Source: Desertimonas sp963772825
GTDB taxonomy: Bacteria > Actinomycetota > Acidimicrobiia > Acidimicrobiales > Ilumatobacteraceae
Direction: 5' to 3'
NCBI GenBank assembly: GCA_963772825.1
Contig: CAVYYX010000001.1
Span: 61,941 to 125,940 of the forward strand
Length of the DNA stretch: 64,000 bases
The notes below the pieces were generated by a model. That model worked only from the letters and a program-made list of their open reading frames with translations, did no database searches and was not told where the DNA came from. The position numbers and the translations under genes are program-made. Every line of letters begins with the position of its first letter. The first letter of the stretch is position 1. This document shows positions 1 to 7,619 of the stretch, piece by piece.

Positions 1-60
1 GCCCTCGCTCTGCCACGCCGCGATGACCTCCGACAGCGTGGCCATCGGATCACCGTCCAC
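1..60 (-). CDS. 5' end of an unidentified gene, cut by the window edge
   Basis: Reading leftwards, a GTG at 60 or an ATG at 45 opens a frame that stays open to the window edge and gives MATLSEVIAAWQSEG from the ATG. It starts ten bases after the stop of the oxidoreductase gene and on the same strand, so it may be the next gene of that transcript. Fifteen to twenty residues are too few to assign a family, and the start codon is not certain. Confidence 0.4.
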   Translation of the reverse strand, partial: MDGDPMATLSEVIAAWQSEG

Positions 61-70
61 GTCAGCGACC

Positions 71-1075
71 CTACCGCTTCAGCTCGCCGCCGGGGGCGAG
101 GGCCCTCGCCGCATCCCAGAACGGGACGTCGGGGTCGAGGGGCAGGATCGCCAACGACGAGGTCGTGACGCCGTTGTCGAAGTACTCCTGGATCCGGCCG
201 CGACACTGCTCGACCGAACCGTGGACGACGAGCTCGTCGACGATCGAGTCCGGGATCGCCGCCAGGGCGCCTCGACGATCACCTGCCGCCCACGCGTCCC
301 ACATCGGCTGCAGCGCTTCGCCGCGTCCGAGCCACCGGTGGAACTCGGCGTAGACCGGCACGTTGAGGTACACGGCAATCGCGAAGCGAGCACCGGCGCG
401 AACCACGTCGGTGTTCTCACTCGGGCACACGAAGATGCGGGCGACGATCTCGCGACGGGCTCCCCCGCTCGCCTCGTCGACGACCCCGACGACCCGCGGC
501 ACGTCATCTGGGGCCAGCCAGTTGATGATCGCCCCGTCCGCTTCGCGCCCGGCGAGGCGCAACATCCCCTCGCGCAGCGCGGCGACGAGGATCGGAGGCG
601 CTTGCTCCGGTCGCACCCCGAGGCGGAAACCGCTGACCTCGAACGTGTCGTACGTCGCCGACACCTTGTCCCCCGACATCGCATCGCGGAGGAACCGAAC
701 GACGTCACGGACCTTCTTGTACGGCTCGACGAACGGCACACCGTTCCACCGCTCGACGATCACGTTGCTCGACGAGCCGATGCCGATGGCGAACCGTCCG
801 GGTGCGGCGTCGGCCAGCGAGGCCGCGCACTGGGCGAGGCACGCCGGCGCACGGGTGAAGGCCGGGACGATCGCCGTACCCAAGCGCAGTCGCGGCTCCC
901 AGGCGGCGGCGAGGGCCAACGGCGTGAAGGCGTCGGTGGCGTCGGCCTCGGCAGACCACACGTCGGTGTAGCCGAGATCGGCCAGCTCAGCGAGGCCGTC
1001 GCGATGAGTGTGCAGCGGACCCGGCAGGGGGACGGTCATGCCCGGACGGGCGGTCGGTGGAAGGCTCGGGGTCAT
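71..1075 (-). CDS. LLM-class (F420-dependent type) oxidoreductase
   Basis: A 334-residue protein of the luciferase-like monooxygenase superfamily, whose actinobacterial members usually use reduced coenzyme F420 to reduce or oxidise small substrates in the cytosol. The amino end (LADLGYTDVWSAEADATDAF) matches the first strand of the TIM barrel. The segment LRLGTAIVPAFTRAPACLAQ is the typical second strand and helix, and RFAIGIGSSSNVIVERWNG is the usual cofactor-side region. Length is normal for the family. It is divergent from an acyl-CoA synthetase, with 47 bases between the two starts, so the two may share a promoter region. The substrate cannot be read from sequence, and F420 rather than FMN is inferred from the family and the actinobacterial context. 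Confidence 0.85.
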   Translation of the reverse strand: MTPSLPPTARPGMTVPLPGPLHTHRDGLAELADLGYTDVWSAEADATDAFTPLALAAAWEPRLRLGTAIVPAFTRAPACLAQCAASLADAAPGRFAIGIGSSSNVIVERWNGVPFVEPYKKVRDVVRFLRDAMSGDKVSATYDTFEVSGFRLGVRPEQAPPILVAALREGMLRLAGREADGAIINWLAPDDVPRVVGVVDEASGGARREIVARIFVCPSENTDVVRAGARFAIAVYLNVPVYAEFHRWLGRGEALQPMWDAWAAGDRRGALAAIPDSIVDELVVHGSVEQCRGRIQEYFDNGVTTSSLAILPLDPDVPFWDAARALAPGGELKR

Positions 1076-1122
1076 GGTCGGTGTCTAGCCGATCGAGTCG
1101 TGCCTACTACCGTTGGTCCTCG

Positions 1123-2658
1123 ATGCATGTCCCGTTGACGGTCAGCGACTTCTTGCGCCGCGCCGAGTTGCTGTACCCCGACAGGATCGGCATCGTCGAC
1201 GAACCCGACCAGCCGGCGCCGTCATGGGGCTCGCTGAGCTACGCCGAAGTGGCCGCGCGGGCGAGGGCCCTCGCCGCCGGACTCGACGCCCTCGGCATCG
1301 CTGCCGGCGAGCGGGTGGCGATCGTCAGCCACAACGCGGCGCGGCTGATCGCCGCACTGTTCGGTGTGTCGGGCTCGGGCCGGATCCTCGTCCCGATCAA
1401 CTTTCGCCTCGTCGCCCAGGAGGTCGCCTATATCGTCGAGCACAGCGGCGCCCGCGTCCTGCTCGTCGACCCCGAGCTCGACGACGCGTTGTCCGAGGTG
1501 ACCTGCGAGCGACGCTTGGTGATCGGCGAGGAGTCCGACGAAACGCTGCTCCGACCGGGCGTCGAGCCACGACCGTGGGAAGCCGACGAGTCGGCGACGG
1601 CGACGATCAACTACACGTCAGGTACGACGGCGCGTCCCAAGGGGGTGCAGCTCACCCACCGCAACCTGTGGGTCAACGCGACGACGTTCGGCTGGCACGT
1701 GGGCGTCGACGACCGTGACGTCTACCTGCACACGCTGCCGCAGTTCCACTGCAATGGCTGGGGCATGCTCTACGCCGTCACCGGGATGGGCGGCCAGCAC
1801 ATCGTCCTGCGCAAGGTTGACGGCGCCGAGATCCTGCGGCGCGTCGAGCAGCACGGCGTCACGTTGATGTGCGGAGCCCCGGCAGTGCTGAACATGGTGC
1901 TCGATGCGGCGAGCACGTGGGAGGGCCCGATCCCCGGTGCCGGGAAGACCCGCATCGTCGTCGCCGGCGCGCCGCCGCCCACCCGCACGATCGAGCGCAC
2001 GGAAACCGAGCTGGGCTGGGAGTTCGTGCAGATCTACGGGCTCACCGAGACCTCGCCGCTGCTGACGATCAATCGCCGCCGCTCCGAGTTCGATGAACTG
2101 TCTCCGTCCGAGCGCGCCGCACGGCTGGGCCGCGCCGGCGGTCCGGCGATCGGTTGCACGATGGCCGTCGACGATCACGGCGAGGTGCTCGCCCGCAGCA
2201 ACGTGGTGATGGAGGGCTACTGGGATCAGCCCGAGGCGACCGCCCAGGCGATCGTCGATGGGTGGTTCCACACCGGCGACGGCGGGTCGATCGACGAGCA
2301 CAACTACGTGGTGATCTCCGATCGCAAGAAGGACGTGATCATCTCAGGTGGCGAGAATGTCTCGTCGATCGAGGTCGAGGACGCCATCTTCCAGCACCCC
2401 GACGTCGCCGAGGTCGCCGTCATCGGCATCCCCGACGAGAAATGGGGCGAGCTGGTGACTGCGCTGGTGGTCACGGTGCCCGACAGCAAGCTGTCCGCCG
2501 ACGACGTCGTCGCCTGGACGAAACAGCGACTCGCCGGGTACAAGTGCCCGAAGCGGGTGGAGTTCCGCAGCGAACTGGCCCGCACGGCCACCGGCAAGCT
2601 GCAGAAGTACAAGCTGCGCGAGCCGTTCTGGTCAGGCCACGACCGCCAGATCCACTGA
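1123..2658 (+). CDS. acyl-CoA synthetase (AMP-binding, fadD-like)
   Basis: A 511-residue member of the ANL adenylating family, which activates a carboxylic acid with ATP to an acyl-adenylate and then transfers it to CoA. Family landmarks occur in order: the phosphate-binding YTSGTTARPKG loop, the adenine-side YGLTETSP, WFHTGDGG, the hinge and C-terminal entry DRKKDVIISGGENVSSIEVE, and the catalytic-lysine region TATGKLQKYKLR near the end. The start is placed at ATG 1123 because the 22 codons upstream (Ser/Arg-rich) look non-coding. No Shine-Dalgarno sequence is evident, so the message may be leaderless. It is divergent from the LLM oxidoreductase. Closest in style to medium- or long-chain acyl-CoA synthetases, but the substrate is not determined by sequence. 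Confidence 0.92.
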   Translation: MHVPLTVSDFLRRAELLYPDRIGIVDEPDQPAPSWGSLSYAEVAARARALAAGLDALGIAAGERVAIVSHNAARLIAALFGVSGSGRILVPINFRLVAQEVAYIVEHSGARVLLVDPELDDALSEVTCERRLVIGEESDETLLRPGVEPRPWEADESATATINYTSGTTARPKGVQLTHRNLWVNATTFGWHVGVDDRDVYLHTLPQFHCNGWGMLYAVTGMGGQHIVLRKVDGAEILRRVEQHGVTLMCGAPAVLNMVLDAASTWEGPIPGAGKTRIVVAGAPPPTRTIERTETELGWEFVQIYGLTETSPLLTINRRRSEFDELSPSERAARLGRAGGPAIGCTMAVDDHGEVLARSNVVMEGYWDQPEATAQAIVDGWFHTGDGGSIDEHNYVVISDRKKDVIISGGENVSSIEVEDAIFQHPDVAEVAVIGIPDEKWGELVTALVVTVPDSKLSADDVVAWTKQRLAGYKCPKRVEFRSELARTATGKLQKYKLREPFWSGHDRQIH

Positions 2659-2718
2659 TCCCGCTCGCCCACGCTGCGAGCTCACGGATTCTGGAGCCGC
2701 TTGGGAGCACGATGTTGC

Positions 2719-3315
2719 TCACAATTGGCCCTGGAACTTGGTGAGCCGGCGCAAGCCGAGGCCGAACACGATCGTCGCCCCGCCGCGGACGAGCAGCCGG
2801 ACTCCGACGAGCACGGCGAGGACGACAACGGTGGCCTCCGGCCAAACGAGGGCGAACACCCCGACGACGATGCTGAGCAGGCCGTCGAGCCACCACAGAC
2901 CCCACCGGGGCAGCTCCCGGCGGTAGCGGAAGGTGAACAGCACCTCGGCGATGCCACCGGCGATCATGCCGACGCCGACGACGACCGCCAGGACCCACAG
3001 CGTCACGTCCGGCCACATCAGAGCGGCCACGGCGGTCAGCAGCCACGCCGCACTGAGGGCGTAGGAGGGCCAGCGCACCTCGTGGCGCTCGGCCTGGGCG
3101 AGCTCGTCGGCAGCGGCCAACGCCAGTCCGAAGGCGACGATGACCGCCAGCGCCCTGACGGTCCCGAACGGACTGAGCACGAGGACGACGCCGACGGCGG
3201 TGATCGCCACCCCAAGGGCGACGACGAGCCGCCAGCGGCGCAGCAGCGCAGCGGTGTCACCCACGTCTCTGAGAACCCGACGACCTGCATCTGGCGACCT
3301 CCCCCTGGACGCCAT
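2719..3315 (-). CDS. HdeD-like (DUF308) integral membrane protein
   Basis: A 198-residue membrane protein with about six hydrophobic helices arranged as two similar halves, for example WRLVVALGVAITAVGVVLVL and GLLSIVVGVFALVWPEATVV. This is the pattern of the HdeD/DUF308 family, named after an Escherichia coli acid-resistance membrane protein but mostly uncharacterised. The ATG at 3315 is chosen because the reading frame upstream is only the arginine-rich shadow of the neighbouring poly-threonine coding sequence. The start lies four bases after the stop of the beta-lactamase-like lipoprotein, so the two are probably cotranscribed. Function unknown beyond membrane location. Confidence 0.75.
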   Translation of the reverse strand: MASRGRSPDAGRRVLRDVGDTAALLRRWRLVVALGVAITAVGVVLVLSPFGTVRALAVIVAFGLALAAADELAQAERHEVRWPSYALSAAWLLTAVAALMWPDVTLWVLAVVVGVGMIAGGIAEVLFTFRYRRELPRWGLWWLDGLLSIVVGVFALVWPEATVVVLAVLVGVRLLVRGGATIVFGLGLRRLTKFQGQL

Positions 3316-3319
3316 TCTC

Positions 3320-4843
3320 TCACCCGGCGGTCGTCGTCGACGCCGGCCGGACTGGAACGACGGTCGTCGAGGTCGTCGTCGTCGTCGTCGTCGTGGTGGT
3401 CGAGGTCGTCGGAGCCGGCGCATCGATGCCGGCGTGGTCGATGGCGTCCTGGAAGATCGCCGCCAGATCGTCGGTCTCTTCCGGATAGTTGCCGCTGACG
3501 AGGATCGACCAGGTCATCCCGTCGGGACGGTGGACGACCATCGCGTGGGTGTTCTCGATCGTGCCCGTGTGGCCCCACGACTGGTTTGCGAAGGCGATCG
3601 TCGCCAGCCCGTACCAGCGTTCGGCCGGCGAGCTGTAGGTGATCCCGGCGACCGGTTTGCGCATCAGTTGGGCGAGGTCGTCCGGCAGCGGATGGAACCC
3701 CGGCGTGGTGTTGTCGAGGGAGTCGACGATCTTCACCACGTCGGCGGGCGTCCCCACCCACGATCCGGCGCCACCGAGCACCTCCATGTAGTTGCGGTTC
3801 GGGAACGACGGGTGGATCACCTCGTCGGGCTGCGGGTCGAACGTCCCGGCGAGGCGCATCCCGGTGATGCCGAGCGGTTCGAGTAGCCGTTCCTGGGCGA
3901 CCACCTCGTAGGGCTGCCCGGTGACGACCTCGATGAGCACCTCGAGCATGCAGAAGTTCATGTTCGAGTAGTTGTAGGTCGATCCCGGGTCGTACTGCAC
4001 GCCGTTGTCCAGTCCCCGGGCGGCGGCGTCGCGGCAGGACTCGACGCCACGGGAGAAGAACGTCTTCTGGAACTCGCTGAAGCCAGACGTGTGCGAGAGC
4101 AGCTGCCGGACGGTGATCGCCGCCGGCGGCCGGCCGGTGACGTCGACGCCGAGGTGGTCGCCGAGCAGCTCGCCGACGGGCTCGTCGAGGGACAGCGTGC
4201 CGTCGGCGACGAGCTGCAAGACGACGGTGCCGGTGATCACCTTGGAGATGCTGGCGATGCGGAACCGATCACCCACGTCGACGGGCTCGAGGACGACCGG
4301 AACCGTGGTCGTGGTCGTCGTCGACGTGGTGGTCGTGGCGATCGTCGAGGCGCCGGACGACTCGGTGGGCGGTTCCGGCGGTGGGGGGACGATGTTCGGC
4401 GAGTTGCGGTCACCGTACGAGGCGGCGTGCACGGGCACCCCGTCGATGCTCACGGCAATCCCGAACGCGAAATCGCCGGCGCCGAGCAGGCGATCCTGAA
4501 GATAGGCGTCGACCTGCGCCCACTCGACGTCGGTGGGCCTGGCGAGCGTGCTGGCCGGAGCCCCACCGCCGGCAGCCGGTCGGGGTGGCGTCGTCGGTGG
4601 GCCCGACGTCGTGATCGCTGACGTGGCGGCTGGGGCAGTGGGCACGAGGGTGACCGCCGGCGGCGCCGGCGCCTGTGCGGGCGGCGGTGTCGCGTCGGTC
4701 GGCGAGGTGCTCGCGTCGACCGGTTTCACGGCGGTCGTCGCAGTCTCGGCCAGCGGGCGCGAGGCGGCGCACGCAGAAACGCCGATCGTGACGGAAAGCG
4801 CCGCCACGACGGGCGCCAACTGTCGCCACCTCGTCGAAATCAT
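3320..4843 (-). CDS. beta-lactamase-fold serine hydrolase lipoprotein
   Basis: A 507-residue exported class C beta-lactamase/DD-peptidase-fold protein. A signal peptide ends in a lipobox (VSAC, Cys25), so it should be anchored to the outer face of the membrane. The catalytic set is complete: S198-I-S-K201 (SxxK), Y292-S-N294 (YxN) and H425-T-G (KTG equivalent). Such proteins include esterases, D-aminopeptidases and penicillin-binding-like enzymes, so the substrate is open. Two unusual threonine-rich tracts are present: about residues 169-180, just before the catalytic core, and a second at the carboxyl end. A Pro/Ala/Thr-rich stalk (about 30-100) separates the lipid anchor from the enzyme. 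It overlaps nothing and is followed four bases later by the HdeD-like gene. Confidence 0.88.
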   Translation of the reverse strand: MISTRWRQLAPVVAALSVTIGVSACAASRPLAETATTAVKPVDASTSPTDATPPPAQAPAPPAVTLVPTAPAATSAITTSGPPTTPPRPAAGGGAPASTLARPTDVEWAQVDAYLQDRLLGAGDFAFGIAVSIDGVPVHAASYGDRNSPNIVPPPPEPPTESSGASTIATTTTSTTTTTTVPVVLEPVDVGDRFRIASISKVITGTVVLQLVADGTLSLDEPVGELLGDHLGVDVTGRPPAAITVRQLLSHTSGFSEFQKTFFSRGVESCRDAAARGLDNGVQYDPGSTYNYSNMNFCMLEVLIEVVTGQPYEVVAQERLLEPLGITGMRLAGTFDPQPDEVIHPSFPNRNYMEVLGGAGSWVGTPADVVKIVDSLDNTTPGFHPLPDDLAQLMRKPVAGITYSSPAERWYGLATIAFANQSWGHTGTIENTHAMVVHRPDGMTWSILVSGNYPEETDDLAAIFQDAIDHAGIDAPAPTTSTTTTTTTTTTSTTVVPVRPASTTTAG

Positions 4844-4896
4844 GGGTCAACATCTTCGCGGGAGTTGGCCGCGAATCCGCCTCGCCCCGAGATTCG

Positions 4897-5775
4897 TCAC
4901 GGCGAGAGCACGGCGCGGGCCACGATGTCCGTGCCGAAGGCGGTGAGGATGGCCAGGTAGAGCAAGCCGGTCGCCGCCATCACGGCGGAGTACTGCCGTT
5001 CCTTGAGCGCCGCCTTGGTGACGAGGACGAGGACGATCGTCGTGATCGCACAGGCCGCCCACATCCAGCCGAGCATCCCGCCCCAGCCGTCGTCGATCGA
5101 CCCCGAGAACACGCTGAACATCCCCGTCGGGATCAGCAGGGCGATGACCTCGATCGGCCAGATGACGGCGACTGCGTCGACGAGCTCATCGAGCAAGCGG
5201 CGGGGCAGGCCGGGCTGGACCAGGTACCAGTGGCCGAGGAGCATCGCATCGGTGATCGACCCGAGGAAGGCGGCCCCGACGAGCGTCCGGAGCACCGATA
5301 ACGCCACCTCGCTGTCGGCATCGAGGGCCGCCGCCAGCAATCCCACGGTGCCGACGGCGACCGGGACGAGATCGAGCCGCGGCTCGAACTCGGTGGTCGT
5401 CGACTGGCCGCCACGCTCGTCGCCGGCCCACGACGTCGGCAAGCCCCGGTCGATGCCGGTCATCGCCGCGACCCGTGCCGACCTCCGGTCGTGCTCGTCA
5501 CGCTGCCCGCGCACTCCAGCGGCTCGTTTGGCCACGGACACCGCCAGCACGCCGAGGCACGCCACCCCGGTCGCCGCCGCGGACACCTCACGAATGACGT
5601 TCGGATCGGTCAGCAGTCCGGCGGCCACGGCGCCGAAGGCGATCACCGCATACACGCCGCGCAGCAGCCAGCCATAACCCAAGCCGACCTCCCGACGCCG
5701 GGTGGTGAACCAGCAGAAGGCCATCCCGCCGACCGCCCATTGCAGGAGCACGGTGGCGGCCTCGAGGCGGATCAC
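4897..5775 (-). CDS. multi-pass membrane protein, function unknown
   Basis: About 292 residues with roughly seven hydrophobic segments, including VLLQWAVGGMAFCWF at the start and LLYLAILTAFGTDIVARAVL at the end. A hydrophilic cytosolic-looking loop (about residues 100-140) lies between the third and fourth helices. The GTG at 5775 is preferred because the upstream frame is arginine/glycine-rich shadow sequence. The carboxyl half has a histidine in a membrane segment (LLGHWYLVQPGLP), reminiscent of heme- or quinol-handling membrane proteins, but no family is recognised with confidence. It is divergent from a lipoprotein gene starting 53 bases away. Confidence 0.65.
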   Translation of the reverse strand: MIRLEAATVLLQWAVGGMAFCWFTTRRREVGLGYGWLLRGVYAVIAFGAVAAGLLTDPNVIREVSAAATGVACLGVLAVSVAKRAAGVRGQRDEHDRRSARVAAMTGIDRGLPTSWAGDERGGQSTTTEFEPRLDLVPVAVGTVGLLAAALDADSEVALSVLRTLVGAAFLGSITDAMLLGHWYLVQPGLPRRLLDELVDAVAVIWPIEVIALLIPTGMFSVFSGSIDDGWGGMLGWMWAACAITTIVLVLVTKAALKERQYSAVMAATGLLYLAILTAFGTDIVARAVLSP

Positions 5776-5828
5776 GCGGCGGAGGGTACCGTCGCCTCCC
5801 GGCGTCGACGGCCTAGCCTGACGGCGCG

Positions 5829-6482
5829 ATGGACGACCGCCGACCCCCTCGAAGCTGGCTCGGCGGCCTCCTCCCCCTCGCCGCAACGATCGCCGTGGTC
5901 GTCGGGGCCTCCGGCTGCTTCACCGGCGAGCGCCCGACACTCGCCGACGAACCAACAACGGGCTCGCCAGCTGTCGACGCAGTCGTCGAGCGGGTCAACG
6001 CCCTCGGCGACGCCGTGTACACGGCGAGCTACGACGTGGTCACGACGTTCGACAACAAGACCACGCCGGTGCGGGCCTCGCAGTCGGGAACCAGCCGGCG
6101 CTCGTTGACGATCGGCGACGTGCGCTACCTCATCGACGGCGCGTCGACACAGACGTGCACGGTGTCCACCAGCGAGTGCACCGACACGATCGACGCCGCC
6201 CGCGTCAGCGACGTGCAGATGACGCCGGACTTCTTCGGCACGAGCCTGTCGGCGCGTCTGCGTCACGACGCCGAGACCGCCGTCGGCGAGCCGACGGCGT
6301 CGACCGAGGAGATCCAGGGTCAGCCGGCCACGTGCACGGCGATCCCCGTCGACGGTGCGACGAACACGTATTGCGTGCTCGACAACGGTGTTCTCGGCCG
6401 GATGGAGACCGGCGACCTCGTCGTCACGATGACCGCCTACGAGCCCGGTGCCGACGCCAGCCTGTTCACCGAAGGCGACTGA
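5829..6482 (+). CDS. predicted secreted lipoprotein
   Basis: A 217-residue protein with a positively charged amino end, a hydrophobic stretch and a lipobox (GASGC, Cys30), so it should be lipid-anchored outside the membrane. The mature part looks like a small beta-rich lipid- or ligand-binding domain, with two cysteine pairs (CTVSTSEC, and CTAIPVDGATNTYC) that may form disulfides. The overall size and signal recall the LppX/LprG type of actinobacterial lipoprotein, but the similarity is too weak to claim. A short hairpin follows the stop codon. Confidence 0.65.
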   Translation: MDDRRPPRSWLGGLLPLAATIAVVVGASGCFTGERPTLADEPTTGSPAVDAVVERVNALGDAVYTASYDVVTTFDNKTTPVRASQSGTSRRSLTIGDVRYLIDGASTQTCTVSTSECTDTIDAARVSDVQMTPDFFGTSLSARLRHDAETAVGEPTASTEEIQGQPATCTAIPVDGATNTYCVLDNGVLGRMETGDLVVTMTAYEPGADASLFTEGD

Positions 6483-6494
6483 CCAACCCTCCCT

Positions 6495-6511
6495 ACCCGA
6501 GTGTTTCGGGT
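6495..6511. terminator. short hairpin between convergent genes
   Basis: Arms ACCCGA and TCGGGT flank a five-base loop just after the lipoprotein stop and before the 3' end of the M24 peptidase gene on the other strand. The position suits a bidirectional terminator, but the stem is short and no strong U-tract follows. The word ACCCGAGTGTT recurs after argJ near 15098. Confidence 0.45.
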
Positions 6512-6521
6512 GGAGCGCGCG

Positions 6522-7619
6522 TCAGACGGTGACGAGGGAGTGGTCGGCGTTGTTCAGGCGCTGCGGGCCGGCATCGCTGGCGACGACGATGTCCTCCAAG
6601 CGGATTCCCCACCGTCCGCCGAGGTAGATGCCCGGCTCGACGCTGAAGGCGTGGCCGGGGGCCAGCGGCTCCGTGTTGCCGGCGATGATGTACGGGTCCT
6701 CGTGCTCTTCGAGGCCGATGCCGTGTCCGGTGCGGTGGATGAAGTACTCCCCGTAGCCGGCGTCGGCGATGATCTGGCGGGCGGCGCGATCGACGTCCTC
6801 GCACGACGTGCCGACCGTCGCCGCAGCGACAGAGGCGGCCTGGGCGGCGTGCAGCACGGCGTAGGCCTCGGCGATCTCCGCCGGAGGATCGCCCGTGAAC
6901 ACGCAGCGGGTGATGTCGCTGCAGTAGCCGTCCATCGTCCCCCCGAAGTCGCACAGCACGATCTCGCCGGCTTCGATGACCCTGCCGGAGGCGTGGTGGT
7001 GGGGGCTCGCCGCGTTGGCCCCGGCGGCGACGATCGCGAAGTTGACCTTGTCGTGGCCCTCGGCGAGGAGGCGGGCGGAGATGTCGGCGGAGACTTGCGC
7101 CTCCGTGCGCCCGACGAGGGCGATCTCACCGGCGTGCAGCTGCGCCGCGACGCGATCGGCAGCGGCGCCGGCGGCCCGCAACGCGGCGACCTCGGCGTCG
7201 TCCTTGACCACGCGCAGCGGGCCGATGACGTCGACGGCTCGTCGGAATGACGCCGCCGGCAGGTGCGGCAGCAACTCGACGAGGAAGCGCGCCCACATCT
7301 GGTCGCCGACAGCGAGCGTCGACGCCTCGCCACACAGGCGGGCGACGATCTCGACGGGGTCGGCGGACTCCGGCCACGGCTCGATCGTGAACACGTCTGG
7401 CTGCTCGACAACACGTCGCGCCTCCAGCTCGGGCACGACGAGGGTCGCGTCACCGTCGCGCGGGACGACGAGCATCGTCAGGCGCTCGAGCGGCATCGCG
7501 TAGTAGCCGGTGAGGTAGGGCAGGTCGTGGCCGACGGAGAGCAGGAGCACGTCGATGGCCTGGTCGGCCATCCCCTTGCGGACGCGGTCGAGTCGGTCGA
7601 GATACTGAGCGCTACTCAC
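6522..7619 (-). CDS. M24-family metallopeptidase (Xaa-Pro aminopeptidase-like)
   Basis: A 365-residue creatinase-fold protein with an N-terminal domain (about 1-135) and a pita-bread catalytic domain. All five metal ligands are in place: D224 (CDFGG), D235 (CSDITR), H299 (HRTGHGIG), E328 (SVEPGIY) and E342 (RLEDIV), so it is predicted to be an active dimetal aminopeptidase, probably removing residues before proline. The start is a GTG at 7619 that overlaps the stop of the lipB-lipA fusion by four bases (GTGA), which implies translational coupling. It is the last gene of the lipoate operon. A link to lipoylated-protein turnover is only a guess from position. Confidence 0.9.
   Translation of the reverse strand: MSSAQYLDRLDRVRKGMADQAIDVLLLSVGHDLPYLTGYYAMPLERLTMLVVPRDGDATLVVPELEARRVVEQPDVFTIEPWPESADPVEIVARLCGEASTLAVGDQMWARFLVELLPHLPAASFRRAVDVIGPLRVVKDDAEVAALRAAGAAADRVAAQLHAGEIALVGRTEAQVSADISARLLAEGHDKVNFAIVAAGANAASPHHHASGRVIEAGEIVLCDFGGTMDGYCSDITRCVFTGDPPAEIAEAYAVLHAAQAASVAAATVGTSCEDVDRAARQIIADAGYGEYFIHRTGHGIGLEEHEDPYIIAGNTEPLAPGHAFSVEPGIYLGGRWGIRLEDIVVASDAGPQRLNNADHSLVTV

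Noticed and set aside
23..1138. 371-codon plus-strand frame over the F420-type oxidoreductase
   Set aside because: Charged, arginine-rich shadow sequence; the minus-strand protein has clear family features.
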